A DNA stretch of 33,347 bases from Peptoniphilaceae bacterium (GTDB lineage Bacteria; Bacillota; Clostridia; Tissierellales; Peptoniphilaceae), in assembly GCA_028726605.1 (NCBI GenBank), contig JAQYPV010000010.1, forward strand, positions 1 to 33,347, read 5' to 3'. The stretch's first letter is position 1. Each line of letters opens with the position of its first letter. The position numbers and the translations under genes are program-made. The notes below the pieces were generated by a model. It was not told the DNA's origin, did not search any database, and saw nothing but the letters and a program-made list of their open reading frames with translations. This document shows, one piece after another, positions 7,297 through 15,088 of the stretch.

Positions 7297-8670
7297 ATGA
7301 CAAACATGGATCAAGTGTTCCGCAAGACACTGCACAAACTTCTGGAAGAAAAAAAACTAAACGAACTGCATGAAATTCTGAACACCATCAATGGCTCGGA
7401 CTTAGCGGCCCTCTTCGAAGGCATGGATCGCGAATCGCTGTCCGTCTATTTTCGCCTGCTCCCAAAGGAGCGCGCAGCGGAAACCTTCATCGAAATGGAG
7501 CCGGACGCACAGGAAAATCTCATTGAGAGTTTTTCCGATCAAGAGCTGTCCGAAATCATGAACGAACTCTTTGCGGACGATGCCGCCGATCTGGTCGAGG
7601 AGATGCCCGCGAATGTGGTGGAGCGCATTTTGTCGCAATCCGACCCCAAACTGCGCCAGGACATCAACCGGTTGTTGAAGTATCCGGATCACTCGGCAGG
7701 CTCCATCATGACGACGGAGTACGTGGACTTGTCCCCCACGATGACCATCGACGTCGCCATCGCACACATCCGAAACGTCGGCGTCGACCAGGAGACCATC
7801 TACGCCTGCTACGTCACTGACCACAAGAAGCTGGTCGGCATCGTGAGTTTCCGCGCCATTCTACTCGCGCCGTCCAAGCTGACGCAGATCGGCGACATCA
7901 TGGACACGCACGTCATCGCAGCGCTCACGACCGACGACCAAGAAGACGTCGCACACATGATGTCTAGGTACAACTTCTTAGCCCTCCCCATCGTGGACAG
8001 CGAAAAGCGCATGGTCGGCATCGTCACGTTCGACGACGCCATGGACGTCATGGAAGAAGAGGCCACTGAAGACATGGAGATCATGGGTGGTATGTCGCCG
8101 TCCGAGCACACTTACCTCAAGTCCTCGCCGCTGGAACTATTCAAGCATCGCATCGGCTGGCTCTTGTTTTTGATGGTCTCCGCGACGTTTACCGGCATCA
8201 TCATCTCCAAATTCGAGGCGGCGCTCGCGGCACAGCTCGCCCTCGTCACCTTCATCCCGATGCTGATGGATACAGGCGGCAACTCCGGGTCCCAGGCGTC
8301 CGTCACGATCATCCGCGCGCTCTCACTGCACGAAGTGGAGCCGTCCGATCTGCCGCACATCCTCTGGAAAGAATTCCGCACGGCGCTTCTGGCCGGCCTC
8401 TCGCTGGCAGCCATCTGCTTTGCCAAGATCATGATCGTGGATCGCATTCTCTTGCACAATCCGCTCGTGACGCCGATGGTCGCCCTGGTGGTCTGCGTGA
8501 CGCTGATCTTCACTGTCATGGCGGCCAAACTCATCGGCGCGCTGCTCCCCGTCGGCGCCATCAAATTGGGCTTCGATCCGGCGGTGATGTCCAGCCCCCT
8601 CCTCACGACCATCGTCGACGCCCTCGCGCTCTTGATCTACTTCACCATCGCCACAGCGGTCTTGCTCTAG
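7297..8670 (+). CDS. mgtE: Magnesium transporter MgtE
   Basis: 457 aa from ATG 7297 (AGGAGG seven bases upstream); an upstream in-frame ATG at 7261 has no ribosome binding site. Residues 1 to about 130 form the acidic helical N domain (FADDAADLVEEMP), followed by two CBS domains (about 135-260: HSAGSIMTTEYVDLSP, then VGIVSFRAI and VGIVTFDDAMDV). About five membrane helices follow, containing the family hallmark DTGGNSGSQAS that lines the Mg2+ pore. The N and CBS domains of this family bind Mg2+ and close the channel when internal Mg2+ is high. It is transcribed alone, behind a leader ORF and a hairpin over its ribosome binding site. Confidence 0.95.
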   Translation: MTNMDQVFRKTLHKLLEEKKLNELHEILNTINGSDLAALFEGMDRESLSVYFRLLPKERAAETFIEMEPDAQENLIESFSDQELSEIMNELFADDAADLVEEMPANVVERILSQSDPKLRQDINRLLKYPDHSAGSIMTTEYVDLSPTMTIDVAIAHIRNVGVDQETIYACYVTDHKKLVGIVSFRAILLAPSKLTQIGDIMDTHVIAALTTDDQEDVAHMMSRYNFLALPIVDSEKRMVGIVTFDDAMDVMEEEATEDMEIMGGMSPSEHTYLKSSPLELFKHRIGWLLFLMVSATFTGIIISKFEAALAAQLALVTFIPMLMDTGGNSGSQASVTIIRALSLHEVEPSDLPHILWKEFRTALLAGLSLAAICFAKIMIVDRILLHNPLVTPMVALVVCVTLIFTVMAAKLIGALLPVGAIKLGFDPAVMSSPLLTTIVDALALLIYFTIATAVLL

Positions 8671-8707
8671 GGCCTGCCACCGTCGCCACGGCGGTCTTGC
8701 TCTAGGG
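8643..8707 (+). repeat. Tandem duplication of the mgtE 3' end
   Basis: A 30-bp stretch at 8643-8672, covering the last mgtE codons and the stop, is repeated at 8678-8707 with two mismatches (period 35). The second copy lies outside the gene and repeats the TAG. Confidence 0.85.
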
Positions 8708-8791
8708 AGTGTCGCCGTCGTCCTGTCGAGGGGCCGAGGTGTGACGAAGCTCGTTTCACATCCATCAATTTCAGAACCATGGAGTTGCACA

Positions 8792-10672
8792 ATGCCAACC
8801 GTACCCAGCACAAGTCATCGTCCCTCTCTCGCCGATCACACCTACGACGTCTGTGTGATCGGCGCTGGTCTGTCCGGTCTCACCGCGGCCAGCCTCTTAG
8901 CCAAACGCGGCCTCTCCGTATGCGTCTTAGAACATTCGCATCAGCCCGGCGGCTCCTGTGGCATCTTTAAGCGCCAGTCCGCCATTTTCGAACAGGGCGC
9001 GGCGATGCTGTATGGGTTTGGCGAAAGCGGATATAACGCACATCGCTTCGTCATGAACGCTCTGGGAGAACCCTTGAGCGTCGTGCGTCACGATTTACTC
9101 TACATCGTGAATTACGAAGGGCATCGCATCCCCTTTCCGCAAGACATCCCCACATTCATCGACACATTGGCGCAGGTTTTTCCCGGCGAGCGTCGTGCGC
9201 TTGAAGCCTTCTACGGCGATATGACGCAGATGTATCGCGATGTCATGGTGGAGACGCCCGTGTACACCACGCCCGACGAAGCCGATGTGAAAGCGCAGAG
9301 TAAGGGCTTTTTGCGACACCCTGCATCGTACCTGCGCTTCCTCTCCTATCTCAACAAAAGCGCAAAGACGCTTTTGCAAAAGTACTTCCAAAATCCGGAG
9401 ATCTTCAATTTTTTTGACAAGATGACGTCCACCTACAGTTACACGACAGTCGAAGAGTCTCCGGCCATCCTGGCGTCCGTCATGTTCGTGGACAATCACT
9501 TCGGCGGAAGTTACTACCCTGCCGGCTCGACTTTGTTTTTGACGGGAAAACTCGAAATAGTCATCGAGGAAAACGGCGGCGACCTGTTTTATCGCACCAC
9601 CGCGACGCGCTTTTCGCTGTGTGACGGCGTCCTCACCGGCGTCCACACGCAAGATGGCCGCGTCTTCCACGCCAGACACTTTGTCTACAGCGGCACGGTT
9701 TGGAATCTCTACGAAAATCTCTTGCCCGCGGAAGTTGCGGCGTCGCGCAAGACGTGGGCGCGTCGTCAGGAACCCACCTATCCCAGTCTCGTCCTCTACG
9801 CTCGCGTCAAGGCGGATGTCATCCCGGAAGGCACCGCTCCGGTGGAGATGCTGGTGGGCAATCCTGCGTCCATCGACGAGAGTGAGGTCACCGCGTACAT
9901 TCTGAGTCTGGACGACCACACGCTGTGTGCCGAAGGCGAGCATGTCGTCGAAGTCATCGGTCCCAGCTTCCGCCATTGGGACCCTGATGACCGTGCGACC
10001 TACGAAGCGATGAAGGCGCAGAAAACGGAACGCCTCCTGGACATCATGGAAAGGCGTTTTCCGGGTTTCCGCTCCGGTCTGCTCCATCGCGAATTGGCGA
10101 CGCCGGCCACATTGGAGCGCTATTTGATGAAGCGCGCCGTGGCCGGACCGAAACAGGCCATCGGACAGCACATGTTCCATCGCCTCCACACGCGAACCGA
10201 AATCCCCAACCTCTACGCCTGTGGGGAGTCGACGGTCATGGGCACCGGCACGCCAACGGTGACCACCAGCGGCATTGCAGCGGCGAACGCCGTCTTAAAA
10301 AAGGAAAATCAGGCACTCTATCGTCATGACCCGGACGCCCCCAACGTCGTCACCGTCCTAACGCCGCCGGTGACGCAGGCGGATCTCTATCCGGACGTAC
10401 CCCAAGAGGAGCGCCCCTTCTTTGTGGAGGCGCGACGTTGCCAATTTTGTGAACATCCCCGATGTCTCTCCGGCGTGCCCGACGTGTTGCGCCGTCTCGC
10501 GGTGGGCAATGTTGTCGGGGCGCACAAGGCGATGCAGGCCTTGCCAGAAGACGGGACCACCGACATCGCGGCGGCGGAAGCGCGCTGTCTGTGCCGACAA
10601 GAAGGGGGCGAGGCCATCGCCATCGGGCGGCTCTTCGACTTTGTGGGGCGAAAGGCGGATGAGCTCTCATGA
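8792..10672 (+). CDS. Phytoene desaturase/CrtISO-like FAD oxidoreductase with C-terminal cysteine domain
   Basis: 626 aa from ATG 8792 (GGAG seven bases upstream); the in-frame ATG 8741 lacks a site. The N-terminus has the FAD dinucleotide-binding fold (VIGAGLSGLTAA, GAGLSG at about 24-29, then the glutamate in VLEHSHQPGGSC). The C-terminal FAD contact is near NLYACGESTVMGTGTPT. This matches the phytoene desaturase/carotenoid isomerase-like superfamily; anaerobes carry many such proteins of unknown substrate. After about residue 530 an extra domain has C550xxC553xxxxC558 and C599xC601. It resembles the N-terminal Fe-S domain of dihydropyrimidine dehydrogenase/GltD, but with valine where the fourth cysteine would be. 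It overlaps the next oxidoreductase by 4 bp (ATGA), so the two are translationally coupled. Confidence 0.82.
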   Translation: MPTVPSTSHRPSLADHTYDVCVIGAGLSGLTAASLLAKRGLSVCVLEHSHQPGGSCGIFKRQSAIFEQGAAMLYGFGESGYNAHRFVMNALGEPLSVVRHDLLYIVNYEGHRIPFPQDIPTFIDTLAQVFPGERRALEAFYGDMTQMYRDVMVETPVYTTPDEADVKAQSKGFLRHPASYLRFLSYLNKSAKTLLQKYFQNPEIFNFFDKMTSTYSYTTVEESPAILASVMFVDNHFGGSYYPAGSTLFLTGKLEIVIEENGGDLFYRTTATRFSLCDGVLTGVHTQDGRVFHARHFVYSGTVWNLYENLLPAEVAASRKTWARRQEPTYPSLVLYARVKADVIPEGTAPVEMLVGNPASIDESEVTAYILSLDDHTLCAEGEHVVEVIGPSFRHWDPDDRATYEAMKAQKTERLLDIMERRFPGFRSGLLHRELATPATLERYLMKRAVAGPKQAIGQHMFHRLHTRTEIPNLYACGESTVMGTGTPTVTTSGIAAANAVLKKENQALYRHDPDAPNVVTVLTPPVTQADLYPDVPQEERPFFVEARRCQFCEHPRCLSGVPDVLRRLAVGNVVGAHKAMQALPEDGTTDIAAAEARCLCRQEGGEAIAIGRLFDFVGRKADELS

Positions 10673-11880
10673 AGATTTTGATTGTGGGCGCGGGAATTGC
10701 GGGGCTGACGGCGGCCGCTTTTTGTGCAAAAGAGAATGATGGCGCAGAGATCTGCGTTTTAGAAGCGGCCTCCACGCCGGGCGGGCTGGTCAAGGGGCGT
10801 TGGAAAGACGGCTTTTACTTGGATCAGGGCGTCCGTGCCTTTGAAGATGCGGGCATCTTAAAGCCCATACTGCGCAGTTTGGAACTGGACGTGCCCTTTT
10901 TGCCCAATCCCGTCAGTCTCGTCGTGGGAGACGCCGTCGTCATGTACCACAGCATCACGGATCTCTCGGCGTTTTTGGACGTGATGGTACAGCGCTTTCC
11001 GACGGAACGGGCGGCCATTCATGCGATTGGTGACGAGATTCGGCGTGTTTCGGAGTACATCGGCTTCGTCTATTCGGTGGACAGCCCCTTGTTTGACGAA
11101 GGCAAAAGGGATTTGGCCTCTCTCAAAGAGATGCTGCCGTGGCTTATCAAATACCCGCGCGTGCGTTCGGTCGATCCCGCGCAAAAGCGCTGTGTGGTGG
11201 ACGCCGAAGGCGTGGAGGCATCGTATCCCTACGATGTCCTGATTTGGGCGGGCGATCCCCGACCACTCCAGGCGGCACACGTCATCGCCAAACAGGGGCA
11301 TCGACAGCCGACAGAGTCCGTCCTCACCTGCTCCGTCGGCTTGCGACGTCGACCTGAGACGTTTTCAGCCACCGTGCCCAGCCACGCCTTTTGGACGCCG
11401 CGTGTAGACGGAATTTCTGTTCTCGGGCCGTTTCCGCGTTCTCGCGATGTCCAATCGTCTGATGTTTCGGCGATGGCGCGCTGGCTTGCGGCCTATCTCG
11501 AGCGGACGACCTTTGAAATTTCCATTCCCGCTCTGCGTAATCTGGCGCTTGCGCCCGACGAGGCCACGGGGGTGATTTTAAGCACCATCCTCCATCAGGA
11601 TGTGGAACGGGCCTTCGTCGCCGCGGGTGCAAAGGACACCTTCGACGCCGTGGTGCGCGACGGCTTTCATCAGATTTTGGAGCGCCTGGTGCCGCAGTTT
11701 ACGGATGACCTTTTATTCGAGTCGTACACCACGCCGTGTGACCTCGAAGCCTACACGCTGAACGCCGGCGGGGCCATCAGCGGATGTCACGTCGATCCGA
11801 CGGCGTCACAGGCGTCACTCGTTCACGCCGTCGGGACCGGCGATCCGGCCATTTTCCAAGCCGGACAGTGGGTCGTGTAG
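10669..11880 (+). CDS. Second FAD oxidoreductase, truncated and probably decaying
   Basis: 403 aa starting inside the previous stop (ATGA overlap). It opens with a clean FAD-binding motif (ILIVGAGIAGLTAAAFCAKE) and the STPGGLVKG loop, and belongs to the same amine-oxidase/phytoene-desaturase class as its neighbour. Two lesions are visible. After WLIKYP (about residue 163) the protein jumps straight to RVRSVDPAQKRCVVDAEG, so roughly 100 residues that family members have at this place seem to be missing. It then ends at GQWVV with TAG, just where the family continues into its C-terminal FAD helix; the same frame beyond the stop encodes that helix. The active protein would be damaged, so it may be a pseudogene. 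A functional short variant is less likely. Confidence 0.7.
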   Translation: MKILIVGAGIAGLTAAAFCAKENDGAEICVLEAASTPGGLVKGRWKDGFYLDQGVRAFEDAGILKPILRSLELDVPFLPNPVSLVVGDAVVMYHSITDLSAFLDVMVQRFPTERAAIHAIGDEIRRVSEYIGFVYSVDSPLFDEGKRDLASLKEMLPWLIKYPRVRSVDPAQKRCVVDAEGVEASYPYDVLIWAGDPRPLQAAHVIAKQGHRQPTESVLTCSVGLRRRPETFSATVPSHAFWTPRVDGISVLGPFPRSRDVQSSDVSAMARWLAAYLERTTFEISIPALRNLALAPDEATGVILSTILHQDVERAFVAAGAKDTFDAVVRDGFHQILERLVPQFTDDLLFESYTTPCDLEAYTLNAGGAISGCHVDPTASQASLVHAVGTGDPAIFQAGQWVV

Positions 11881-11988
11881 CCGGCGGGCGTTCCCGTCTC
11901 TATTCTGACCGGAAAACTAGCTGCGGACGCGGCGCGGCGCGCGGCAAGAGTTCGACATCGCCGTGTGGGAAGTGCACCATCGACCAAG
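11881..11988 (+). other. In-frame continuation of the oxidoreductase beyond a nonsense codon
   Basis: Directly after TAG 11878-11880, the same frame reads PAGVPVSILTGKLAADAA and then an arginine-rich tail until TGA 11989. This is the usual closing helix of FAD oxidoreductases of this class (PxGVP..TG..AA). It supports a point mutation to stop, or readthrough, rather than a natural end. Confidence 0.65.
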
Positions 11989-12033
11989 TGACATTGGCGC
12001 CACGGAGCCTGCAGTGTTGGTCGTCACGCACGC

Positions 12034-12165
12034 GCCATCAGCATCGCGACGAGGAAAGTTTCTGCCGTCGTTCGCGTGCCATCAGCATCGCATCGAGGAA
12101 AGTTTCTGCCGTCGTTCGCGTGCCATCAGCATCGCATCGTCGCCATGGTGGCCATCAGCATCGCA
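12034..12165 (+). repeat. GC-rich tandem repeats (44-bp unit, gccatcagcatcgc core)
   Basis: A 44-bp unit beginning GAGGAAAGTTTCTGCC is present twice exactly, at 12051-12094 and 12095-12138, with a partial copy before it. The core GCCATCAGCATCGC recurs at 12034, 12078, 12122 and 12151. The tract has no credible ORF and ends about 50 bp before palindrome array A. Confidence 0.85.
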
Positions 12166-12216
12166 ACGGCGGCCCCGCGGACGTGCCTTGATGACGCTTT
12201 TTTGATTTATTTTCAA

Positions 12217-12482
12217 TCGAACGAGCCAAAAACGGATTTTCGAAGTTCAATTCAAAATTTAATGGATTTGAACCACAAAAAAGGCCCGAAAGGCTCGTTC
12301 TTTTTTATGAAAAATTAATTTCAACCACAAATGTCGCGATTTTGTAGTTTTTTTTTGAAAATATTAAAAACGAACGAGTAAAATCGCCCGTTTTCGTCGT
12401 TCGATTTGACTAAAAAACAATTTGAACTGCGATTTTTCGAAAAACGCTAGTTCAAACAGAAATTATTCTGATTTGAACTACG
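12217..12482. repeat. Palindrome array A: five about 36-bp palindromes at a 51-bp period
   Basis: AT-rich and non-coding. Imperfect palindromes are centred at about 12233, 12284, 12335, 12387 and 12438, with a right-hand half-unit (ATTTGAACTAC, 12471-12481). The best units are 12421-12456 (arms TTTGAACT/AGTTCAAA) and 12371-12403 (arms CGAACGA/TCGTTCG). Arms keep pairing while their sequence changes from unit to unit. GAACGAGCC 12219-12227 can also pair with GGCTCGTTC 12292-12300. The same structure recurs at 30179-30469. It is not a CRISPR: the repeats are degenerate and the spacers only about 15 bp. Confidence 0.75.
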
Positions 12483-12752
12483 TCCGCCTTCCGACGCTCG
12501 TATGCGTACGGGCGATGCCGGCCGAGCAGGTCGCCTGCGCTGTTTGGAACGTCGTGAAACGAAAATGGGACGCGCAGATAGGAACGACTCTGATACGATA
12601 GGAATGGCGGAGCGCCGACGTCATTGCACCGACAATGCCAAAGGAACATACCGCATCGCCACGCGGATGATGTCGGAGGGTAAACACCCTCGTTGCATCT
12701 ACGATGTCGGCGGGACCAGCACACGGCGATGATCGCAGGAAAGGAGGCCGAA
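12483..12752. other. Gap with a 14-bp motif shared with array B
   Basis: GC-rich sequence with no credible gene. CGATGCCGGCCGAG at 12513-12526 is the exact reverse complement of the motif found twice just upstream of array B (30041-30054 and 30153-30166). Together with the half-unit next to it, this suggests that arrays A and B are inverted copies of one element. Confidence 0.5.
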
Positions 12753-13553
12753 ATGAGTTTACTGCGCGATGAACTCTTGCGTTTGGAACAGCGCTATTTC
12801 ACCATTTTGGAAAAGGCAAATCGCACGTTGGAGCGCCCCATTGAAGGGCGCTTGGAAGTGACGAGTCAACACGGTCACCCCATTTACCGCTTCGTGGAGA
12901 AGGACCCGGAGACGCATCAATTGATGAAGACCTATCTGCATCAGCCGGATTCTGAGAGAATTCGCATGCTGGCCCAACAACAATACGCAAAAAAGATGCG
13001 CGGGTTGATGGTAAAACGGTTAAAACAAATCCGTCATTTTCTCGACGAATGGCAGCATGACGAAGTGCAGAAGATCTTTGAGCACACGCCGACGACGCGC
13101 CAATGCCTGATCCGACCCTACACATTGACCCTCGAACAGTGGATGGAACTCCCCTATTCGGGACTTCCTTTTCAGCATGACGACATCTTCATCCAAACCC
13201 AGACCGGCGTGCGCGTTCGCTCCAAATCCGAAAAAATACTCGGCGATCTCTTCACCGACTTGGGCCTTCGTTACAAATACGAATGTCCTCTGACGTTGAG
13301 CGACGGACACATCTATTATCCGGACTTCACCTTCTTCAACCCCAACTCGCAGACGGAAATCTATTGGGAACACTTGGGGATGATGGACGACAGCGGCTAT
13401 TGCCAACGGGCGCTGTCCAAAATACGAAACTATGAAAAGCAGGGGATTTGGCGCGGCCATCAGCTCATCCTCACCTTTGAAACGTCAATTCAACCGTTAG
13501 ATGTGCCGTGGGCAAGACGCCTGGCACAGGAGCTCGTCCAGGCGTTATCGTGA
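12753..13553 (+). CDS. PD-(D/E)XK nuclease-like protein of unknown role
   Basis: 266 aa from ATG 12753 (AAGGAGG at 12741-12747). The N-terminal half is helical and charged. The C-terminal half has the layout of a restriction-endonuclease-like fold: RSKSEKILGDLF with Glu160, YKYECPL, then YYPDFTF with Asp191, then EIYWEHLGMMDD with Glu202/Glu206, followed by KIRNYEKQGI and a strand LILTFET. The canonical E/QxK lysine is replaced by the EIYWEH arrangement. Many Clostridia carry this protein type as a hypothetical. No methyltransferase or helicase is nearby, so it is not an obvious restriction system. It is the first gene after the repeat region. The fold assignment is by motif only. Confidence 0.7.
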   Translation: MSLLRDELLRLEQRYFTILEKANRTLERPIEGRLEVTSQHGHPIYRFVEKDPETHQLMKTYLHQPDSERIRMLAQQQYAKKMRGLMVKRLKQIRHFLDEWQHDEVQKIFEHTPTTRQCLIRPYTLTLEQWMELPYSGLPFQHDDIFIQTQTGVRVRSKSEKILGDLFTDLGLRYKYECPLTLSDGHIYYPDFTFFNPNSQTEIYWEHLGMMDDSGYCQRALSKIRNYEKQGIWRGHQLILTFETSIQPLDVPWARRLAQELVQALS

Positions 13554-13777
13554 CCCTGGCAGCAGAACGGAAAGAAAAACTAAGAGCGACTAAAAAACGC
13601 AACGCGACAAAAGCGCAGAACGACAAATAATCGCTAACGTGGCTAAAATCTCTAAAAACACGACATCTAAAAAAAATACGTCAGAAGACACCGATAAAGA
13701 CGCTTTGACCGATAAAAACGCTACAATAGATGTGACCGATAGAAGTAACCGACCGAATCAACCAGAAAGGACGAGAC
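13554..13777. other. A-rich low-complexity gap
   Basis: 224 bp built from loose variants of CGAC-TAAAA and CGACAAAA. A lysine/threonine-rich reading frame passes through it but has no ribosome binding site and overlaps the thioesterase start. I see no regulatory element beyond AGAAAGGA before ATG 13778. Confidence 0.4.
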
Positions 13778-14260
13778 ATGACCACGAACGAGACCATCGC
13801 CATTCAAGACACCTACGGTGAGCGCTTCCAGCACTGCTGGGGGTGCGGACCGAAAAACGAACACGGCTTACATCTCAAATCGTATCCGAGCGATGACGGC
13901 GCTAGCTGTGTCTGTCATATCACTCCGGATGAGGCTTTTACAGGAGGCGTACCATCCAATCTCTTTGGCGGCATGATTGCGATGATCTTCGATTGCCACG
14001 GGACGGCTTCAGCCGCTTGGTTTGCCCATCATGCGCAGGGCCTATCTCTCAACAGTGACACCATCATTGGCCGTTTTATCACTGCGCACTTGGAAGTAGA
14101 CTTCAAGAAGCCTGTGCCGATGAATACCGAGATTAGCGTAACATCGAGACTGGAAGAACTCAGTGAACGCAAAGCCATCATCACCATGGAGATGGAAGCA
14201 GCAGGCGAGGTGCGCGCTACAGCGAAAATGGTGGCCGTTCGCGTGAAAGATAACATGTAG
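13778..14260 (+). CDS. Hotdog-fold thioesterase (PaaI-like)
   Basis: 160 aa, typical for a single hotdog domain. The N-terminal CWGCGPKNEHGLHLKSY block and the central LFGGMIAMIFDCHG helix (hotdog helix with the usual GG and the acidic residue Asp72) are characteristic. The final strands (HLEVDFKKPVPMNTEI, ATAKMVAVRV) complete the fold. Such enzymes hydrolyse acyl- or aryl-CoA thioesters in the cytoplasm. ATG 13778 follows AGAAAGGACGAGAC. It stands alone between the nuclease-like gene and the padR cassette. The substrate is unknown; a link to the CoA-transferase of the first operon is possible but not supported by position. Confidence 0.85.
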   Translation: MTTNETIAIQDTYGERFQHCWGCGPKNEHGLHLKSYPSDDGASCVCHITPDEAFTGGVPSNLFGGMIAMIFDCHGTASAAWFAHHAQGLSLNSDTIIGRFITAHLEVDFKKPVPMNTEISVTSRLEELSERKAIITMEMEAAGEVRATAKMVAVRVKDNM

Positions 14261-14288
14261 TGAAGAAGAGACAGCAAAGAATCGTGAC

Positions 14289-14341
14289 GGCTCATTTATA
14301 AGTAAATGACTCAATCTGTGCAGCATTTGCCATAATGAGCC
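14289..14341. repeat. 8-bp inverted repeat after the thioesterase gene
   Basis: GGCTCATT at 14289-14296 and AATGAGCC at 14334-14341 are perfect inverted copies 37 bp apart. They may be the edge of an old insertion or a weak RNA hairpin. The rest of 14261-14452 shows no gene. Confidence 0.35.
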
Positions 14342-14452
14342 TTTGCGATACTGTCATCGTTGAGACACCAAACGATTCACGAGCATCAGAGCGCCTGTAG
14401 CTGTTCGCAGGATACGCGCTACCTCAGCACCTTTAAGAATAGGTTCATAAAC

Positions 14453-14507
14453 ACCCCTTTCTGGATATGGAAAAAGCGGTCAATCGTAAAGACTAACCGC
14501 TTGTATA
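14453..14507. repeat. 55-bp direct repeat, left copy; terminator of the padR cassette
   Basis: Identical to 15563-15617 except for one T/C change. It contains AAGCGGT and ACCGCTT arms about 15 bases apart. On the minus strand the second arm is followed by TTT, so it can end the padR/DUF1700 transcript. The two copies flank the whole cassette. Confidence 0.85.
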
Positions 14508-14516
14508 TGATACTTG

Positions 14517-15083
14517 TTAAATTGATAAATCAGATTTTGTCTTGCTAACTTTTTTGCAATAATTAACTAACAGCTTCCAGCACCCACGCCCTGCAAGGAA
14601 AAGTAATATTCCAATGACGAGAGCTGCTACAAATTCTGCAATAGGATTTAATTCCACTAAACCTGTGAAAACTCCTATATTCTCCATATACGGCAAGCCA
14701 AGATTTAGAATATAATCTATCATTTTTACAGCCATTAACAGCGGGCTGGCAATACCACAAACAATAAACACAGGAGCCATAATTGCAAGACACGGAATGA
14801 CGAACATTCCAGAAAAGCCGACAATGCTATAAAACGCACAAACAGTTAAAAATCTTTTCCAGCTAAATCCGCTTCCTTTTGAGAGCAAATCGCCAAGATA
14901 TGCTTTTGCAAGGTCTTTAGGCTTCCCTAATCTGTCCAAAATTTGTTCCGTCGTAAGATTTTCACTTTCCATTTCTAAGATAGAGCTTTTTATCTCTTTT
15001 ACAATATCCACTCTTTCAGAAGTTGGAAGTGGTTTTAAACATTTATCAACAGTATCTAAGTATTTTTCAAGTGTAGCGTTCAT
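14517..15083 (-). CDS. DUF1700/HAAS-domain membrane protein
   Basis: 188 aa. The N-terminal 65 residues are the helical HAAS-type domain (YLDTVDKCLKPLPTSERVDI through LDRLGKPKDLAKAYLGDLL). Three to four hydrophobic segments follow (about 75-100, 105-125, 150-175), then a lysine-rich tail. These proteins are nearly always encoded after a PadR regulator, as here. The start ATG 15083 lies 5 bp after the PadR stop, with AAAGGGGA overlapping that stop. They are thought to help control envelope-stress or antimicrobial response genes, but the mechanism is unknown. Codons are AT-rich compared with the surrounding genes, which points to horizontal acquisition. Confidence 0.85.
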   Translation of the reverse strand: MNATLEKYLDTVDKCLKPLPTSERVDIVKEIKSSILEMESENLTTEQILDRLGKPKDLAKAYLGDLLSKGSGFSWKRFLTVCAFYSIVGFSGMFVIPCLAIMAPVFIVCGIASPLLMAVKMIDYILNLGLPYMENIGVFTGLVELNPIAEFVAALVIGILLFLAGRGCWKLLVNYCKKVSKTKSDLSI

Positions 15084-15088
15084 AATTT

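Noticed and set aside
9095-10189. 364-codon minus-strand frame inside the FAD oxidoreductase
   Set aside because: Shadow ORF; the plus strand encodes a conserved FAD protein.
12217-12482. Integron attC cluster or insertion-sequence ends
   Set aside because: No integrase, no core-site GTTRRRY boxes at unit borders, no cassettes and no transposase ORF.
12502-12732. 76-aa protein upstream of the nuclease gene
   Set aside because: No ribosome binding site, arginine-rich GC-driven frame and no recognisable motif.
13639-13821. 60-aa lysine/threonine-rich protein
   Set aside because: No ribosome binding site, low-complexity composition and overlap with the thioesterase start.
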